Shown here: positions 25,567-35,565 of the stretch, in pieces | Layout: each line of letters starts with the position of its first letter | Numbering within the stretch: the stretch's first letter is position 1 | NCBI RefSeq assembly: GCF_900156895.1 | Contig: NZ_FTPD01000045.1 | Coordinates: 513,044-577,043, forward strand | Direction of reading: 5' to 3' | From: Mesorhizobium prunaredense | Lineage (GTDB): Bacteria; Pseudomonadota; Alphaproteobacteria; Rhizobiales; Rhizobiaceae | DNA: 64,000 bases | The notes under the pieces: model-generated | Told to the model about the DNA's origin: nothing | Database searches by the model: none | Seen by the model: only the letters and a program-made list of their open reading frames with translations | Position numbers and translations under genes: made by a program

Positions 25567-26817
25567 ATGATCACCCTCACCTATCGGATCGAAACCCTAG
25601 GCAGCATCGAGGCGCTGGCGGCCAAGATCGCCAGCGACCAGTCGACGGGAACCTTCGTCGCGCTGGCCGGCGAGACCGAAGAGCTCAAGGCGCGGGTGGC
25701 GGCGCGCGTCCTGGCGATTAGGCATCTGCCGGACGCCGATCGCCCGTCGCTTCCCGAAGCCGGCGACGGGCCCTTCAAGCGCGCGGATGTCGACATCGCA
25801 TTTCCTCTTGATGCCATCGGCACCGATCTTTCGGCATTGATGACCATCGCCATCGGCGGCGCCTTTTCGATCAAGGGTCTGTCCGGCATCCGCATCGTCG
25901 ACATGAAGCTGCCTGAGGAATACCGGGGCGCGCACCCGGGTCCGCAATTCGGTGTCGCCGGCAGCAGCCGGCTGACCGGCGTCAGGGATCGCCCGATCAT
26001 CGGAACGATCGTCAAGCCGGCGCTTGGGCTTCGGCCGCACGAGACGGCGGAGATGGTCGGTGAGTTGATCGCCGCCGGCGTCGATTTCATCAAGGACGAC
26101 GAGAAGCTGATGAGCCCGGCCTATTCGCCGCTGTCGGAACGGGTGAAAGCGATCATGCCGCTCGTCCTCGACCATGAGCAGAAGACCGGCAAAAAGGTGA
26201 TGTATGCCTTCGGCATCTCGCATGCCGACCCGGACGAGATGATGCGCAACCACGATATGGTGGCAAAGGCCGGCGGCAATTGCGCGGTGGTCAACATCAA
26301 TTCCGTCGGCTTCGGCGGCATGGCTTACCTGAGAAAGCGCTCCAGCCTGGTGCTCCATGCCCACCGCAACGGCTGGGACATTCTCACCCGTCACCCCGGC
26401 CTCGGCATGGATTTCAAGGTCTGGCAGCAGTTCTGGCGGCTGCTCGGCGTCGATCAGTTCCAGATCAACGGCATCGCTTCGAAATACTGGGAGCCGGACT
26501 GGTCCTTCATCAGTTCCTTCGAGGCGGTGACCACGCCGATCTTTTCGCCTGATGATTGCGCGCTGCCGGTCGCCGGCTCCGGCCAATGGGGTGGACAAGC
26601 CCCCGAAACCTACCGGCGAACCGGCCGAACGGTCGATCTTCTCTATCTCTGCGGCGGCGGCATCGTCAGCCATCCTGACGGACCGGGTGCCGGCGTGCGC
26701 GCCGTGCAGCAAGCCTGGCAGGCGGCCGTCGATGGCATACCGTTGGCGGACTTCGCCCTGAGCCACCCGGAACTGGCGCGGTCGATCGAGAAATTCGGCG
26801 ACGGCAAAGCGGCCTGA
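25567..26817 (+). CDS. oiaX: RuBisCO-like protein of the D-apionate pathway (416 aa)
   Basis: A RuBisCO large-chain-like protein. GTIVKPALGL holds the first active-site lysine (Lys150). GVDFIKDDE holds the carbamylatable lysine (Lys176) and the magnesium ligands Asp and Glu. LCGGGIVSHPDG is the RLP version of the phosphate loop. RLPs in D-apiose pathways are 3-oxo-isoapionate-4-phosphate decarboxylases (OiaX type) or transcarboxylase/hydrolases. Pairing with oiaK four bases downstream supports a pathway role, and the nearby EryH/EryI isomerases favour the decarboxylase. ATG 25567 is chosen because a 108-residue upstream extension has no family match and would cross the operator. Confidence 0.75.
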   Translation: MITLTYRIETLGSIEALAAKIASDQSTGTFVALAGETEELKARVAARVLAIRHLPDADRPSLPEAGDGPFKRADVDIAFPLDAIGTDLSALMTIAIGGAFSIKGLSGIRIVDMKLPEEYRGAHPGPQFGVAGSSRLTGVRDRPIIGTIVKPALGLRPHETAEMVGELIAAGVDFIKDDEKLMSPAYSPLSERVKAIMPLVLDHEQKTGKKVMYAFGISHADPDEMMRNHDMVAKAGGNCAVVNINSVGFGGMAYLRKRSSLVLHAHRNGWDILTRHPGLGMDFKVWQQFWRLLGVDQFQINGIASKYWEPDWSFISSFEAVTTPIFSPDDCALPVAGSGQWGGQAPETYRRTGRTVDLLYLCGGGIVSHPDGPGAGVRAVQQAWQAAVDGIPLADFALSHPELARSIEKFGDGKAA

Positions 26818-26821
26818 CGCC

Positions 26822-28156
26822 ATGCAAAGCCTGCTTCTGAGCTATTATGGCGATGACCTCACCGGCTCGACCGACGTCATGGAGGCGCTCGAGCTCGGCG
26901 GCGTGCCGACCGTGCTGTTCATGCGTCAGCCGGACGAGGCCCTGCTTTCGCAGTTCGGGCATTGCCGTGCCATCGGCCTGGCCGGCACCAGCCGCAGCGA
27001 GACGCCGCAGTGGATGGACCTGCATCTCAAGCGCGCCTTCGCCTGGCTGAAGCCCCTGAACGCCGAGTTTTGCCACTACAAGGTCTGCTCGACCTTCGAT
27101 TCCAGCCCGACGATCGGCAGCATCGGCCGGGCCATCGAGATCGGCCGCTCGGTTTTCAGCCAGGACAGCGTGCCGCTGGTGGTCGGCGCGCCGCAGCTCA
27201 AGCGCTACACCGCCTTCGGCCATCTGTTCGCGGCCTACCGCGACAAATATTTCCGCATCGATCGCCACCCGGTGATGAGCCGCCACCCGACCACGCCGAT
27301 GGATGAATCCGACCTGCTGATCCACCTGTCGCGCCAGACGGACCTCACCTCGGGACTGGTCGACCTGGCGACGCTGCAGTCAGCGTCCCGATCGGATGCG
27401 TTCGATCGCTTGCTCGCCGATGGCACCAACATCGTGCTTTTGGATATCGCCAGCCTGGAAAGTCAGGCGCTTGCCGGCAAGGAGATATGGCGGGTTCGCC
27501 GGCCGGGCGGCACTTTCGTCGTCGGCTCTTCGGGCATCGAATATGCGCTGCTGGCCGAATGGGCCGCCAACCGGACCGTCCGTGCCGAGCCCAGCTTTTC
27601 GCCGCCAGGTGCGGCCGACCGGATCGCAGTGGTCTCGGGCAGCTGCTCGCCGACGACGGAACGACAGATCCGGCATGCTTTGACGGACGGTTTCGACGGG
27701 GTCGAGGTGGACCCTGTCGAACTGGTTTCCGAAGCCTCCAGCGATGCGATCTCGCGCGCGGCAGCAAGCGGGCGTGCCAGCCTGGAAGCCGGGCGCAGCG
27801 TCGTCCTCTACACCGCCCTCGGTCCCGCAGCCGACCGAGGCGCCGAAATCGACCGGCAGGAAGGCGCCCGCCACAAGCTTGGCCGCGGCCTCGGCGAACT
27901 TCTTTGCAAGCTGACGATCGAACAAGAATTGCAGCGCGTGGTCATTGCTGGCGGCGATACGTCGAGCCATGCGCTCGGCCAGATGGGCGTCGATGCGCTG
28001 ACGGTCAGGATGCCGCTGCCCGCCTCGCCGGGCTCGCCGCTTTGCGTCGCCCACTCGCGCGTCAAGGCGATCGACGGACTGGAGATCGCCCTCAAGGGCG
28101 GGCAAGTCGGAACCGATCGCTATTTCTGCGCCATCCGCGATGGGCTCGGCGGCTGA
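26822..28156 (+). CDS. oiaK: Four-carbon acid sugar kinase family protein, probable 3-oxo-isoapionate kinase (444 aa)
   Basis: A DUF1537-type kinase. The N-terminal domain carries YYGDDLTGSTDVMEALE and YKVCSTFDSSPTIGSIGRA. The C-terminal nucleotide-binding domain has GGDTSSHALGQMGVDAL. Members phosphorylate acid sugars such as threonate, erythronate and 3-oxo-isoapionate. The gene starts five bases after the oiaX stop, so the product would feed the RLP directly. Without this neighbour a tetronate kinase would be equally likely. Confidence 0.75.
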   Translation: MQSLLLSYYGDDLTGSTDVMEALELGGVPTVLFMRQPDEALLSQFGHCRAIGLAGTSRSETPQWMDLHLKRAFAWLKPLNAEFCHYKVCSTFDSSPTIGSIGRAIEIGRSVFSQDSVPLVVGAPQLKRYTAFGHLFAAYRDKYFRIDRHPVMSRHPTTPMDESDLLIHLSRQTDLTSGLVDLATLQSASRSDAFDRLLADGTNIVLLDIASLESQALAGKEIWRVRRPGGTFVVGSSGIEYALLAEWAANRTVRAEPSFSPPGAADRIAVVSGSCSPTTERQIRHALTDGFDGVEVDPVELVSEASSDAISRAAASGRASLEAGRSVVLYTALGPAADRGAEIDRQEGARHKLGRGLGELLCKLTIEQELQRVVIAGGDTSSHALGQMGVDALTVRMPLPASPGSPLCVAHSRVKAIDGLEIALKGGQVGTDRYFCAIRDGLGG

Positions 28157-28324
28157 CAGCAGGCGCGCTGGATTTGCCTGATCTCACGACTTCTTGAACA
28201 CGGCGCGGTTACCAACGCACGATGCCTGCCCCACATAAGGCGCCGGATGCGCAGCGGCGGGCGGCGTAAAACGCTCAAGCGGGGCTGGATCACGGCTCCG
28301 CGAATGAACCAGCGGGATGCCGCG

Positions 28325-29209
28325 ATGTCATTCAGACCATTGCTTGGTGACGGCCGGGTTCGGAGCCAGGAGGAGAAGTCGGAGCCCCTGCAAACCGCGT
28401 CATGGGGAAGCTCCTCGATCGTTTTCGATAATCGGCGATGGGCGTGCCGCGAGGCGGAGCTGCGCTGGACAGCCCCTCATCATCTGATCGTGCTGACTGA
28501 TGAAGGCGGAACCTCCCATACATCTATCCGGCACGAGGCAAAATCGCTCTACGACGGAATGGACCGTCCCGGAGCCCTCACCTTCGTCCCCGCAGGCGCC
28601 GAGCGGCAGGGCTTCTATCGCGATGTAGACCTCTCCTACTCAGCCTTGTGGATCGATCCCGATATCAGCCTTCCCGGCTGCGAGCGCCTGAGAGACCTGC
28701 CGATCCTGGTGAACAGGAAAGACGTGGTGATCGCCACGCTGCTGAGTTCGCTTCGCGACGAGATGGCACTCGGCCACAAGCCGGACACTGCCTATATCGA
28801 GCATCTGGTCGCCCTGGTCAGCCTCCGCGTGGCCACCCTGAACCGGGAGCAACACCCGTCAGTGCGTCACGGCTGTCTCAGCCGTCGCGCGCTTGGTCGA
28901 GTTCGGGCTTACATCGATGCCCATATGAATGCCGACGTTTCGCTAAGCGAGTTGGCAGCCGTCGCCGGCATGGCCGTCGACAGTTTTGCACGCCGATTCA
29001 AGGCGACGACCGGGCTTGCACCCTATGCCTATGTGATCGAGGAACGCGTGCGGCGAGCCGAGATACTGCTGCGCGAAACGGGTTTGTCGATCGGTAGCAT
29101 TGCCTTTCGGCTCGGCTTTTCAAGCCAGAGTCACTTCACCACGACGTTCCGGCGTCTCAGGGGCATGACGCCTCGGGCCTATCGAGTGAATTCTTCTCCG
29201 GAATCCTGA
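28325..29209 (+). CDS. AraC-family transcriptional regulator (294 aa)
   Basis: The N-terminal cupin-like sensor (about 1-170) is followed by two helix-turn-helix motifs in the last ~100 residues. VSLSELAAVAGMAVDSFARRFK is the first, and GSIAFRLGFSSQSHFTTTFRRL, ending GMTPRAYR, the second. ATG 28325 is preferred to the in-frame start at 28247, whose extension is Arg-rich and lacks family character. It precedes the paoABC-type operon by 90 bases on the same strand and probably activates it in response to an aldehyde or aromatic compound. The gap from 28157 to 28324 shows nothing recognisable. Confidence 0.85.
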   Translation: MSFRPLLGDGRVRSQEEKSEPLQTASWGSSSIVFDNRRWACREAELRWTAPHHLIVLTDEGGTSHTSIRHEAKSLYDGMDRPGALTFVPAGAERQGFYRDVDLSYSALWIDPDISLPGCERLRDLPILVNRKDVVIATLLSSLRDEMALGHKPDTAYIEHLVALVSLRVATLNREQHPSVRHGCLSRRALGRVRAYIDAHMNADVSLSELAAVAGMAVDSFARRFKATTGLAPYAYVIEERVRRAEILLRETGLSIGSIAFRLGFSSQSHFTTTFRRLRGMTPRAYRVNSSPES

Positions 29210-29299
29210 CATTGCCGCCGGTTTCCTGAAAGAAAGCCGCCGCGCGCCTCCCCACCTCCAAGGTCGATGAGTGAAAGAACTGTGACTGGGAGATCATGC

Positions 29300-29959
29300 A
29301 TGGCCAAAACAGACACAAGGAGCGGACCGACTCGTCGAACGGTTCTGGAGGGCGGGGTGGCTACCGGCGTGCTTCTGGCTACCGGTATACCGGTATACAC
29401 GGAGCCGGCCGGCGCCGTTGCGGCGGCCGCATCGCCGACGTCGGCGCCAACGATGCCGATGACCCTGCGGATCAACGCGAAGGATTTTGCCGTCGAGCTC
29501 GACCCGCGGACGACGCTGCTCGACGCGCTGCGCAACCATCTCGGCCTCACCGGCTCGAAGAAAGGCTGCGACCACGGCCAGTGCGGCGCATGCACGGTGC
29601 TCGTCGTTGGGCGCCGGATCAATTCCTGCCTGACGCTTGCCGCAATGCATGAAGGCGACGAGATCACCACGGTCGAGGGCCTGGCCGAGGGCGACCGGCT
29701 GCATCCGGTGCAGGCCGCCTTCGTTGCCCGCGACGGCTTCCAGTGCGGTTACTGCACACCGGGCCAGATCTGCTCCGCGGTCGCTATGCTTGGCGAGGCC
29801 AGGGCCGGCTGGCCGAGCCATGCGAGCGCCGACGTGGCAGCGGCTTCCGTCGCTCTCACCGATGCCGAGATCCGCGAGCGGATGAGCGGCAACATCTGCC
29901 GTTGTGCCGCTTATCCGAACATCGTCGCTGCAATCCGCGACGCGGCAGAGGGGGCGTGA
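29300..29959 (+). CDS. paoA: Aldehyde oxidoreductase 2Fe-2S subunit with Tat signal (219 aa)
   Basis: Small subunit of a periplasmic xanthine-oxidase-family enzyme (PaoA/YagT type). The N-terminal twin-arginine signal is TRRTVLEGGVATGVLLATG. The plant-type ferredoxin cluster has cysteines in GCDHGQCGACTVLV and INSC, and the second 2Fe-2S cluster lies in CGYCTPGQIC and NICRCAAY. ATG 29300 follows GGGAG and begins the Tat signal. A 24-base repeat of GTATAC steps lies inside the signal-peptide coding region. It is the first gene of an operon with the FAD and molybdenum subunits. Confidence 0.88.
   Translation: MAKTDTRSGPTRRTVLEGGVATGVLLATGIPVYTEPAGAVAAAASPTSAPTMPMTLRINAKDFAVELDPRTTLLDALRNHLGLTGSKKGCDHGQCGACTVLVVGRRINSCLTLAAMHEGDEITTVEGLAEGDRLHPVQAAFVARDGFQCGYCTPGQICSAVAMLGEARAGWPSHASADVAAASVALTDAEIRERMSGNICRCAAYPNIVAAIRDAAEGA
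29375..29398. repeat. Triple 8-base GTATAC-type repeat, copy in paoA
   Basis: Three 8-base steps (CTGGCTAC, CGGTATAC, CGGTATAC) lie in a row within the paoA signal-peptide region. The copy at 62947-62970 differs at only two of 24 positions. The units contain GGTATA and TATACC, the half-sites of NanR-like regulators. Confidence 0.55.
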
Positions 29960-29962
29960 GCA

Positions 29963-30949
<987 letters not shown>

Positions 30950-30958
30950 GGTGACACG

Positions 30959-33247
30959 ATGACAGAGACGAAGACCCGCGAGAACCGTCCTTCCAAAACA
31001 CGCAGCGGCGTCATCGGGCGCCCGATCGACCGCATCGACGGTCCGCTCAAGGTGACAGGCGGTGCCACCTACGCCTACGAGAATGCACTGGATGGTACAG
31101 CCTATGGCTATATTCTCGGCGCCGCCGTCGCCAAGGGGCGCATCGCCGAGATCGACACGGCCGAAGCGGAACGGGCGCCGGCAGTGCTGCTGGTCATGAC
31201 GCACCGGAATGCGCCGGCCCAGCCGGATTTCGGCCCAGCGGTCACGCCGACCGTGCCGGAGGTCTTCACGCGCGCCCGGCCCGCGCTCAACAGCGAGCGG
31301 GTGCGGTATTACGACGAGCCCGTCGCGCTCGTCGTTGCGGAGACGTTCGAGGCGGCACGCGCTGCTGCGGGCCTCATCAAAGTGCGCTACGACGAGGAGC
31401 CGGGCCTCTACGATTTACCGGGACATATGGCCGACGCCTACGCACCAAAGCGGACCAATGCCGGCTTCGAGACCGACAGCGTGATCGGCGACTTCGAGGG
31501 CGCCTTTGCTGCGGCTCCGGTCAAGATCGATGCTACCTACCGGACCCCCTTCGAACATCACAATCCGATGGAGCCCCACGCGACGCTCGCCGCCTGGTCA
31601 GGCAACGAGTTGACGATCCATACATCGGCGCAAACCCTGGCGAATTTCCGGGCGGGGGTCGCCAGTACGCTTGGCATCCCGCCCGAGCGCGTGCGCATCG
31701 TGAGCCCGTTCATCGGCGGCGGCTTCGGCTCCAAGCTGATTGCCCATGCCGATACGATCCTGGCCGCGCTTGCTGCGCAGGTCCTGCAGCGTCCCGTCAA
31801 GATCGCGCTGACGCGACAACAGATGTTCGCCAATGCCGGTCATCGCGCAGAGATGATCCAACAGGTACGTCTCGGCGCGGACACCGACGGGCGGCTCACC
31901 GGGATCGCGCACGACGTCTGGTCGGCAACGTCCAGCTTCGAGGAGTACTGCGAGCAAACGGCAGTTTTTGCCCGCTCGCTCTATGCGGCGCCGAACCGTG
32001 TCACCCGCCATCGCCTGGTTCCGCTGGATATCAACCGCGGCGAATGGATGCGCTCGCCCGGCGAAGCGCCCGGCATGCTGGCCTTCGAATGCGCTATGGA
32101 TGAACTCGCCGAGCGGCTCGGACTGGACCCGATCGAGCTCAGGATCCGCAATGAACCGGCACAGGATCCCGAGCGCGGCGTGCCGTTCTCCACCCGCAAC
32201 CTCGTCGCCTGCATGAAGGAAGGCGCCCGCCGTTTCGGTTGGGAGCGGAGAAACCCGACGCCGGGCCGCGCCCGAGAGGGCCGCAAGCTCATCGGCTGCG
32301 GCATGGCGGCGGCGATCCGTCCGAACTACATCGGCGCGGCAACGGCGCGGGTCGCGATCGACCGCGACGGTCGGGTGACAGCGCGGCTCGACATGACCGA
32401 TATCGGGACCGGCACTTATACGATCCTGACCCAGATCGCCGCGGACAGCCTCGGCTTGCCGATCTCGTCGATCAAAGTGGAGCTTGGCGACAGCCGTTTC
32501 CCGCGGACCGCCGGCTCCGGCGGGTCCTGGGGCGCGGCAAGCGCAGGGTCGGCGCTGTATAACGCCTGCAACGCCCTCAAGGAACGGATTTTGGAGGCGG
32601 CGCAGTCGAGCGAAGCCTCGCCATTGCGCGGCGCCAATGCCACCGAGGCGAGCTTTGCCGACGGCGAGGTCAGCGTCGGCCAGCGTTCGGCAAGCCTGGC
32701 CGACCTCGTCCGACGGATCGCTCCCGGAGGGTTCGAGGCCGAGGGTTCCGTGGCCGCCGGCGCTGCCACCCAGTCATACAAGGCTTACTCGCAGCATTCC
32801 AATGGCGCGCATTTCGCCGAGGTCGCCGTCGATTGCGATACCGGTGAGATCCGCATGCGCCGGATGCTGGCGGTGATGGGCGCTGGCCGTATCCTCAACC
32901 CCAAGACCGCGCGCTCGCAAATCATCGGCGGCATGACTTGGGGAATCGGTGCGGCGCTGATGGAGCAGACAGTGCTCGACCGGCGCTACGGCCACTTCGT
33001 CAATCACGATCTTGCCGAGTATCACGTCCCGATCAACGGCGACGTCCCCGAGATGGAGGTGGTCTTCCTCGAGGAACATGACGACAAGGCCAATCCATTC
33101 GGCGCGAAGGGGATCGGTGAACTCGGCGTCTGCGGTGCGGGGGCAGCTGTCGCCAACGCCATCTACAACGCGACCGGCGTGCGGGTGCGTGACTTTCCCA
33201 TCACCCTGGACAAGCTGCTGCCTGCCTTGCCGGTGATCGCCATTTGA
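30959..33247 (+). CDS. paoC: Aldehyde oxidoreductase molybdopterin subunit (762 aa)
   Basis: Large catalytic subunit of the xanthine oxidase family, PaoC/YagR type. Molybdenum-cofactor motifs include GGGFGSK near residue 255, the arginine-containing SPGEAPGM loop and GSGGSWGAASAG. The C-terminal GAKGIGELG carries the catalytic glutamate. Length is complete. PaoABC enzymes oxidise aromatic and other aldehydes in the periplasm. No XdhC/PaoD-type maturation factor is encoded nearby, so that helper must come from elsewhere. Confidence 0.88.
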   Translation: MTETKTRENRPSKTRSGVIGRPIDRIDGPLKVTGGATYAYENALDGTAYGYILGAAVAKGRIAEIDTAEAERAPAVLLVMTHRNAPAQPDFGPAVTPTVPEVFTRARPALNSERVRYYDEPVALVVAETFEAARAAAGLIKVRYDEEPGLYDLPGHMADAYAPKRTNAGFETDSVIGDFEGAFAAAPVKIDATYRTPFEHHNPMEPHATLAAWSGNELTIHTSAQTLANFRAGVASTLGIPPERVRIVSPFIGGGFGSKLIAHADTILAALAAQVLQRPVKIALTRQQMFANAGHRAEMIQQVRLGADTDGRLTGIAHDVWSATSSFEEYCEQTAVFARSLYAAPNRVTRHRLVPLDINRGEWMRSPGEAPGMLAFECAMDELAERLGLDPIELRIRNEPAQDPERGVPFSTRNLVACMKEGARRFGWERRNPTPGRAREGRKLIGCGMAAAIRPNYIGAATARVAIDRDGRVTARLDMTDIGTGTYTILTQIAADSLGLPISSIKVELGDSRFPRTAGSGGSWGAASAGSALYNACNALKERILEAAQSSEASPLRGANATEASFADGEVSVGQRSASLADLVRRIAPGGFEAEGSVAAGAATQSYKAYSQHSNGAHFAEVAVDCDTGEIRMRRMLAVMGAGRILNPKTARSQIIGGMTWGIGAALMEQTVLDRRYGHFVNHDLAEYHVPINGDVPEMEVVFLEEHDDKANPFGAKGIGELGVCGAGAAVANAIYNATGVRVRDFPITLDKLLPALPVIAI

Positions 33248-33255
33248 CGCGGCAA

Positions 33256-33366
33256 GTTGTCAGTTCCTGCCACCGCATCTTCTTCGAGCACTTCAAGGTC
33301 AAGGGCAAAGAGGCAGCCAATCCCTGCGTGCAGGTCCTGGCCGCGCCGGAACATATTGCCGCGTGA
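33256..33366 (+). pseudogene. Possible gene remnant between paoC and dhaK
   Basis: One frame without a start codon reads 36 codons of protein-like sequence (HRIFFEHFKVKGKEAANPC, then VQVLAAPEH) before a stop at 33366. The pattern PxVQV near a C-terminus recalls RidA/YjgF-type endings. It could be the tail of a deleted gene, or chance. It has no promoter or ribosome site. Confidence 0.3.
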
Positions 33367-33440
33367 AATGTCCGTCCCGGGTGGAAATTCCGGTAACACG
33401 CTGTACTATCTGCGAAATTGCCGAAATCGGGAGGCTGCCG

Positions 33441-34448
33441 GTGCAGACCAAGAAGATCATCAACGACGGCAACCGCACTGTCGACGAGATGCTGGATGGC
33501 ATTCTGGCCGCGCATCCCCGCCACCTCAAAAGCGCGGAGGGCAGCCCACGCTCGATTATCGCCCGCGATGGGCCTCGCCAGGGCAAGGTCGGCCTCGTCA
33601 TCGGCGGCGGCTCCGGCCACGAGCCGACATTCCTCGGCTTCGTCGGCAAGGGGCTGGCCGACGCGGCGGCAATAGGCAACGTCTTTGCGTCGCCGCCGCC
33701 GGACCCGATCCTCGGATGCGCCAAGGCGGCCAGCGGCGGCGCCGGCGTGCTGTTCATGTACGGCAACTATGCCGGCGACGTGATGAACTTCGACATGGCC
33801 GCAGAGATGGCGGCGATGGATGACATCGAGGTGCGCACCGTGCTGACCACCGACGACGTGGCATCGGCGCCGCGTGACCAGAGGCAAAAGCGGCGCGGCG
33901 TTGCCGGCAATTTCTTCATCTTCAAGGCCGCTGGTGCCGCCTGCGACCGGATGCTGTCATTCGATGAGTGCGAGCGCATCGCCAGGAAGGCCAACGATCA
34001 CACCTTCACCATGGGCGTGGCGCTGTCGCCCTGCTCGCTGCCGCAGACCCGCCGGCCGAATTTCGAAATCGGGCCGGACGAGATGGAGATCGGCATGGGC
34101 ATTCATGGCGAGCCAGGCATCGCACGCGGAAAACTGAAAACAGCCGACGAGATCACCGACGAGATGCTGGACAAGATCTTCGCCGAGATGGCGCCGGCGC
34201 GTGGCGACAAAGTCGCCGTGCTCGTCAATTCGCTCGGCTCGACGCCGCTGATGGAGCTCTACATCATGAACCGGCGCGTCAAGCAGCGGCTCGATGACAT
34301 CGGCGTGTCAGTTCACGCGACCTGGGTCGGCAATTATTGCACCTCGCTCGAAATGGCCGGCGCCTCGGTGACGCTGATGCATCTCGACGCCGAATTGCAG
34401 ACGATGCTCGATCATCCTTGCGACTGCGCCATGTTCCGCGCCGGCTGA
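33441..34448 (+). CDS. dhaK: DhaK-type ketose kinase, substrate-binding subunit (335 aa)
   Basis: Dihydroxyacetone-kinase family K subunit. IGGGSGHEPTFLGFVGKGL is the phosphate-binding start. The histidine that holds the ketose covalently is in MGIHGEPG (His222). GTG 33441 follows CGGGAGG; the longer in-frame extension is rejected. Relatives phosphorylate dihydroxyacetone or L-/D-erythrulose (LerK/DerK). The gene is convergent with rpiB/tpi-like isomerases that act on erythrulose phosphates, so erythrulose kinase is the favoured function. The phosphate donor (ATP or a PTS DhaM) is not settled; no dhaM is present. Confidence 0.8.
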   Translation: MQTKKIINDGNRTVDEMLDGILAAHPRHLKSAEGSPRSIIARDGPRQGKVGLVIGGGSGHEPTFLGFVGKGLADAAAIGNVFASPPPDPILGCAKAASGGAGVLFMYGNYAGDVMNFDMAAEMAAMDDIEVRTVLTTDDVASAPRDQRQKRRGVAGNFFIFKAAGAACDRMLSFDECERIARKANDHTFTMGVALSPCSLPQTRRPNFEIGPDEMEIGMGIHGEPGIARGKLKTADEITDEMLDKIFAEMAPARGDKVAVLVNSLGSTPLMELYIMNRRVKQRLDDIGVSVHATWVGNYCTSLEMAGASVTLMHLDAELQTMLDHPCDCAMFRAG

Positions 34449-34458
34449 AGGCGCATCC

Positions 34459-35097
34459 ATGACATCCATCGACGCAGCCGATCTGAAAAGAATGTTCGAT
34501 GCGATCGCGGTGGCGATCGAAGCCGACAAGGACAGGCTCTGTCAGCTCGACGGCGTCATTGGCGACGCCGACCACGGCATCGCCATGGCGCTCGGCTTTG
34601 GCGCGGTGCGCGATGCGCTGGCGCCGCTGGAGCTTTCGGCGACCGAGCCGACTGTTCTCCTCAACACTGCGGCGAAGTCATTCCTTAACGCCGTCGGCGC
34701 CTCGTCGGGCCCGCTCTACGCGACGGCCTTCATGCGTGGCGCGGCTGCCGTCAAGGGCAAGGCGACCTTGGCGGGCGCCGATTTCATCGCCCTGTTGCAG
34801 GCGATGGCGCAAGGCATCCAGGATCGCGGCAAGGCGGAGATCGGCGAGAAGACGATGGTCGACGCCTGGCTGCCAGCGGCGCAAGCCGCGGCCGCTGCCC
34901 ATGCCTCAGGCAAAACTGTGTCCGAAAGCCTGGCAGCCGCCCTTCAAGCAGCCGAACGGGGCGCCGAGGCGACCAAGGATATGATCGCCGCGAAGGGCCG
35001 CTCCTCGCGGCTGGGCGAGCGATCGCTCGGACACATCGATCCCGGCGCGGCGTCGGCGGTTACCGTTATCGGCGCGATGCGAAAAAGCCTGGGTTAG
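34459..35097 (+). CDS. dhaL: DhaL-type ketose kinase, nucleotide-binding subunit (212 aa)
   Basis: All-helical ADP/ATP-binding subunit. GVIGDADHGIAMALG holds the magnesium-binding aspartates, GASSGPLYATAF is the nucleotide loop, and GEKTMVDAWLPA is a conserved helix. It lies ten bases after dhaK. Its last four bases overlap the end of rpiB on the opposite strand, so the two operons meet tail to tail without a terminator. Confidence 0.85.
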   Translation: MTSIDAADLKRMFDAIAVAIEADKDRLCQLDGVIGDADHGIAMALGFGAVRDALAPLELSATEPTVLLNTAAKSFLNAVGASSGPLYATAFMRGAAAVKGKATLAGADFIALLQAMAQGIQDRGKAEIGEKTMVDAWLPAAQAAAAAHASGKTVSESLAAALQAAERGAEATKDMIAAKGRSSRLGERSLGHIDPGAASAVTVIGAMRKSLG

Positions 35098-35537
35098 CCC
35101 AGCTTCGCCGCGTCGAGCCTGTCGATCGCCTGGACATTGCCGGCCGATGGCCCGTTTTCGTCGAACTCCGATGCGAGCCAGGCATCGACGATCGACTTGG
35201 CCAGTTCCGGGCCGATGACGCGGGCGCCCATGGTGATGATCTGGGCATTGTTGGATTTGGCCGCGCGCTCCGCCGAATAGGTGTCGTGGGTGAGTGCGGC
35301 GCGAATGCCGGGCACCTTGTTTGCGGAGATGGAAACGCCGATGCCGGTGCCGCAAAACAGGATGCCGCGATCGTTCTCGCCGTCAAGGATGGTCTGGGCG
35401 AGCTTCTGCGAGAGGTCGGCATAGTAGCCGGCCTGGCTGAGGTCGCTGACGGTGAGGCCGGGTTTGGTGGCCAGGTGAGCGGCAATGACGTCGAGCAGCG
35501 GCTTGCCGGCGCTGTCGGCCCCAATGGCAATTTTCAT
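35094..35537 (-). CDS. eryI: RpiB-like isomerase, probable D-erythrulose-4-phosphate isomerase (147 aa)
   Basis: RpiB/LacAB-family sugar-phosphate isomerase. ILFCGTGIGVSISANK carries the catalytic cysteine, and TMGARVIG is conserved. In Brucella and mycobacteria, RpiB paralogues beside a TIM paralogue (EryI, DerI) convert D-erythrulose 4-phosphate to D-erythrose 4-phosphate. The same pairing with eryH and eryR is present here. A housekeeping RpiB role cannot be excluded by motif alone. Confidence 0.8.
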   Translation of the reverse strand: MKIAIGADSAGKPLLDVIAAHLATKPGLTVSDLSQAGYYADLSQKLAQTILDGENDRGILFCGTGIGVSISANKVPGIRAALTHDTYSAERAAKSNNAQIITMGARVIGPELAKSIVDAWLASEFDENGPSAGNVQAIDRLDAAKLG

Positions 35538-35565
35538 TTTTTTTGTCCTTTCCTGTTCGATTGCT

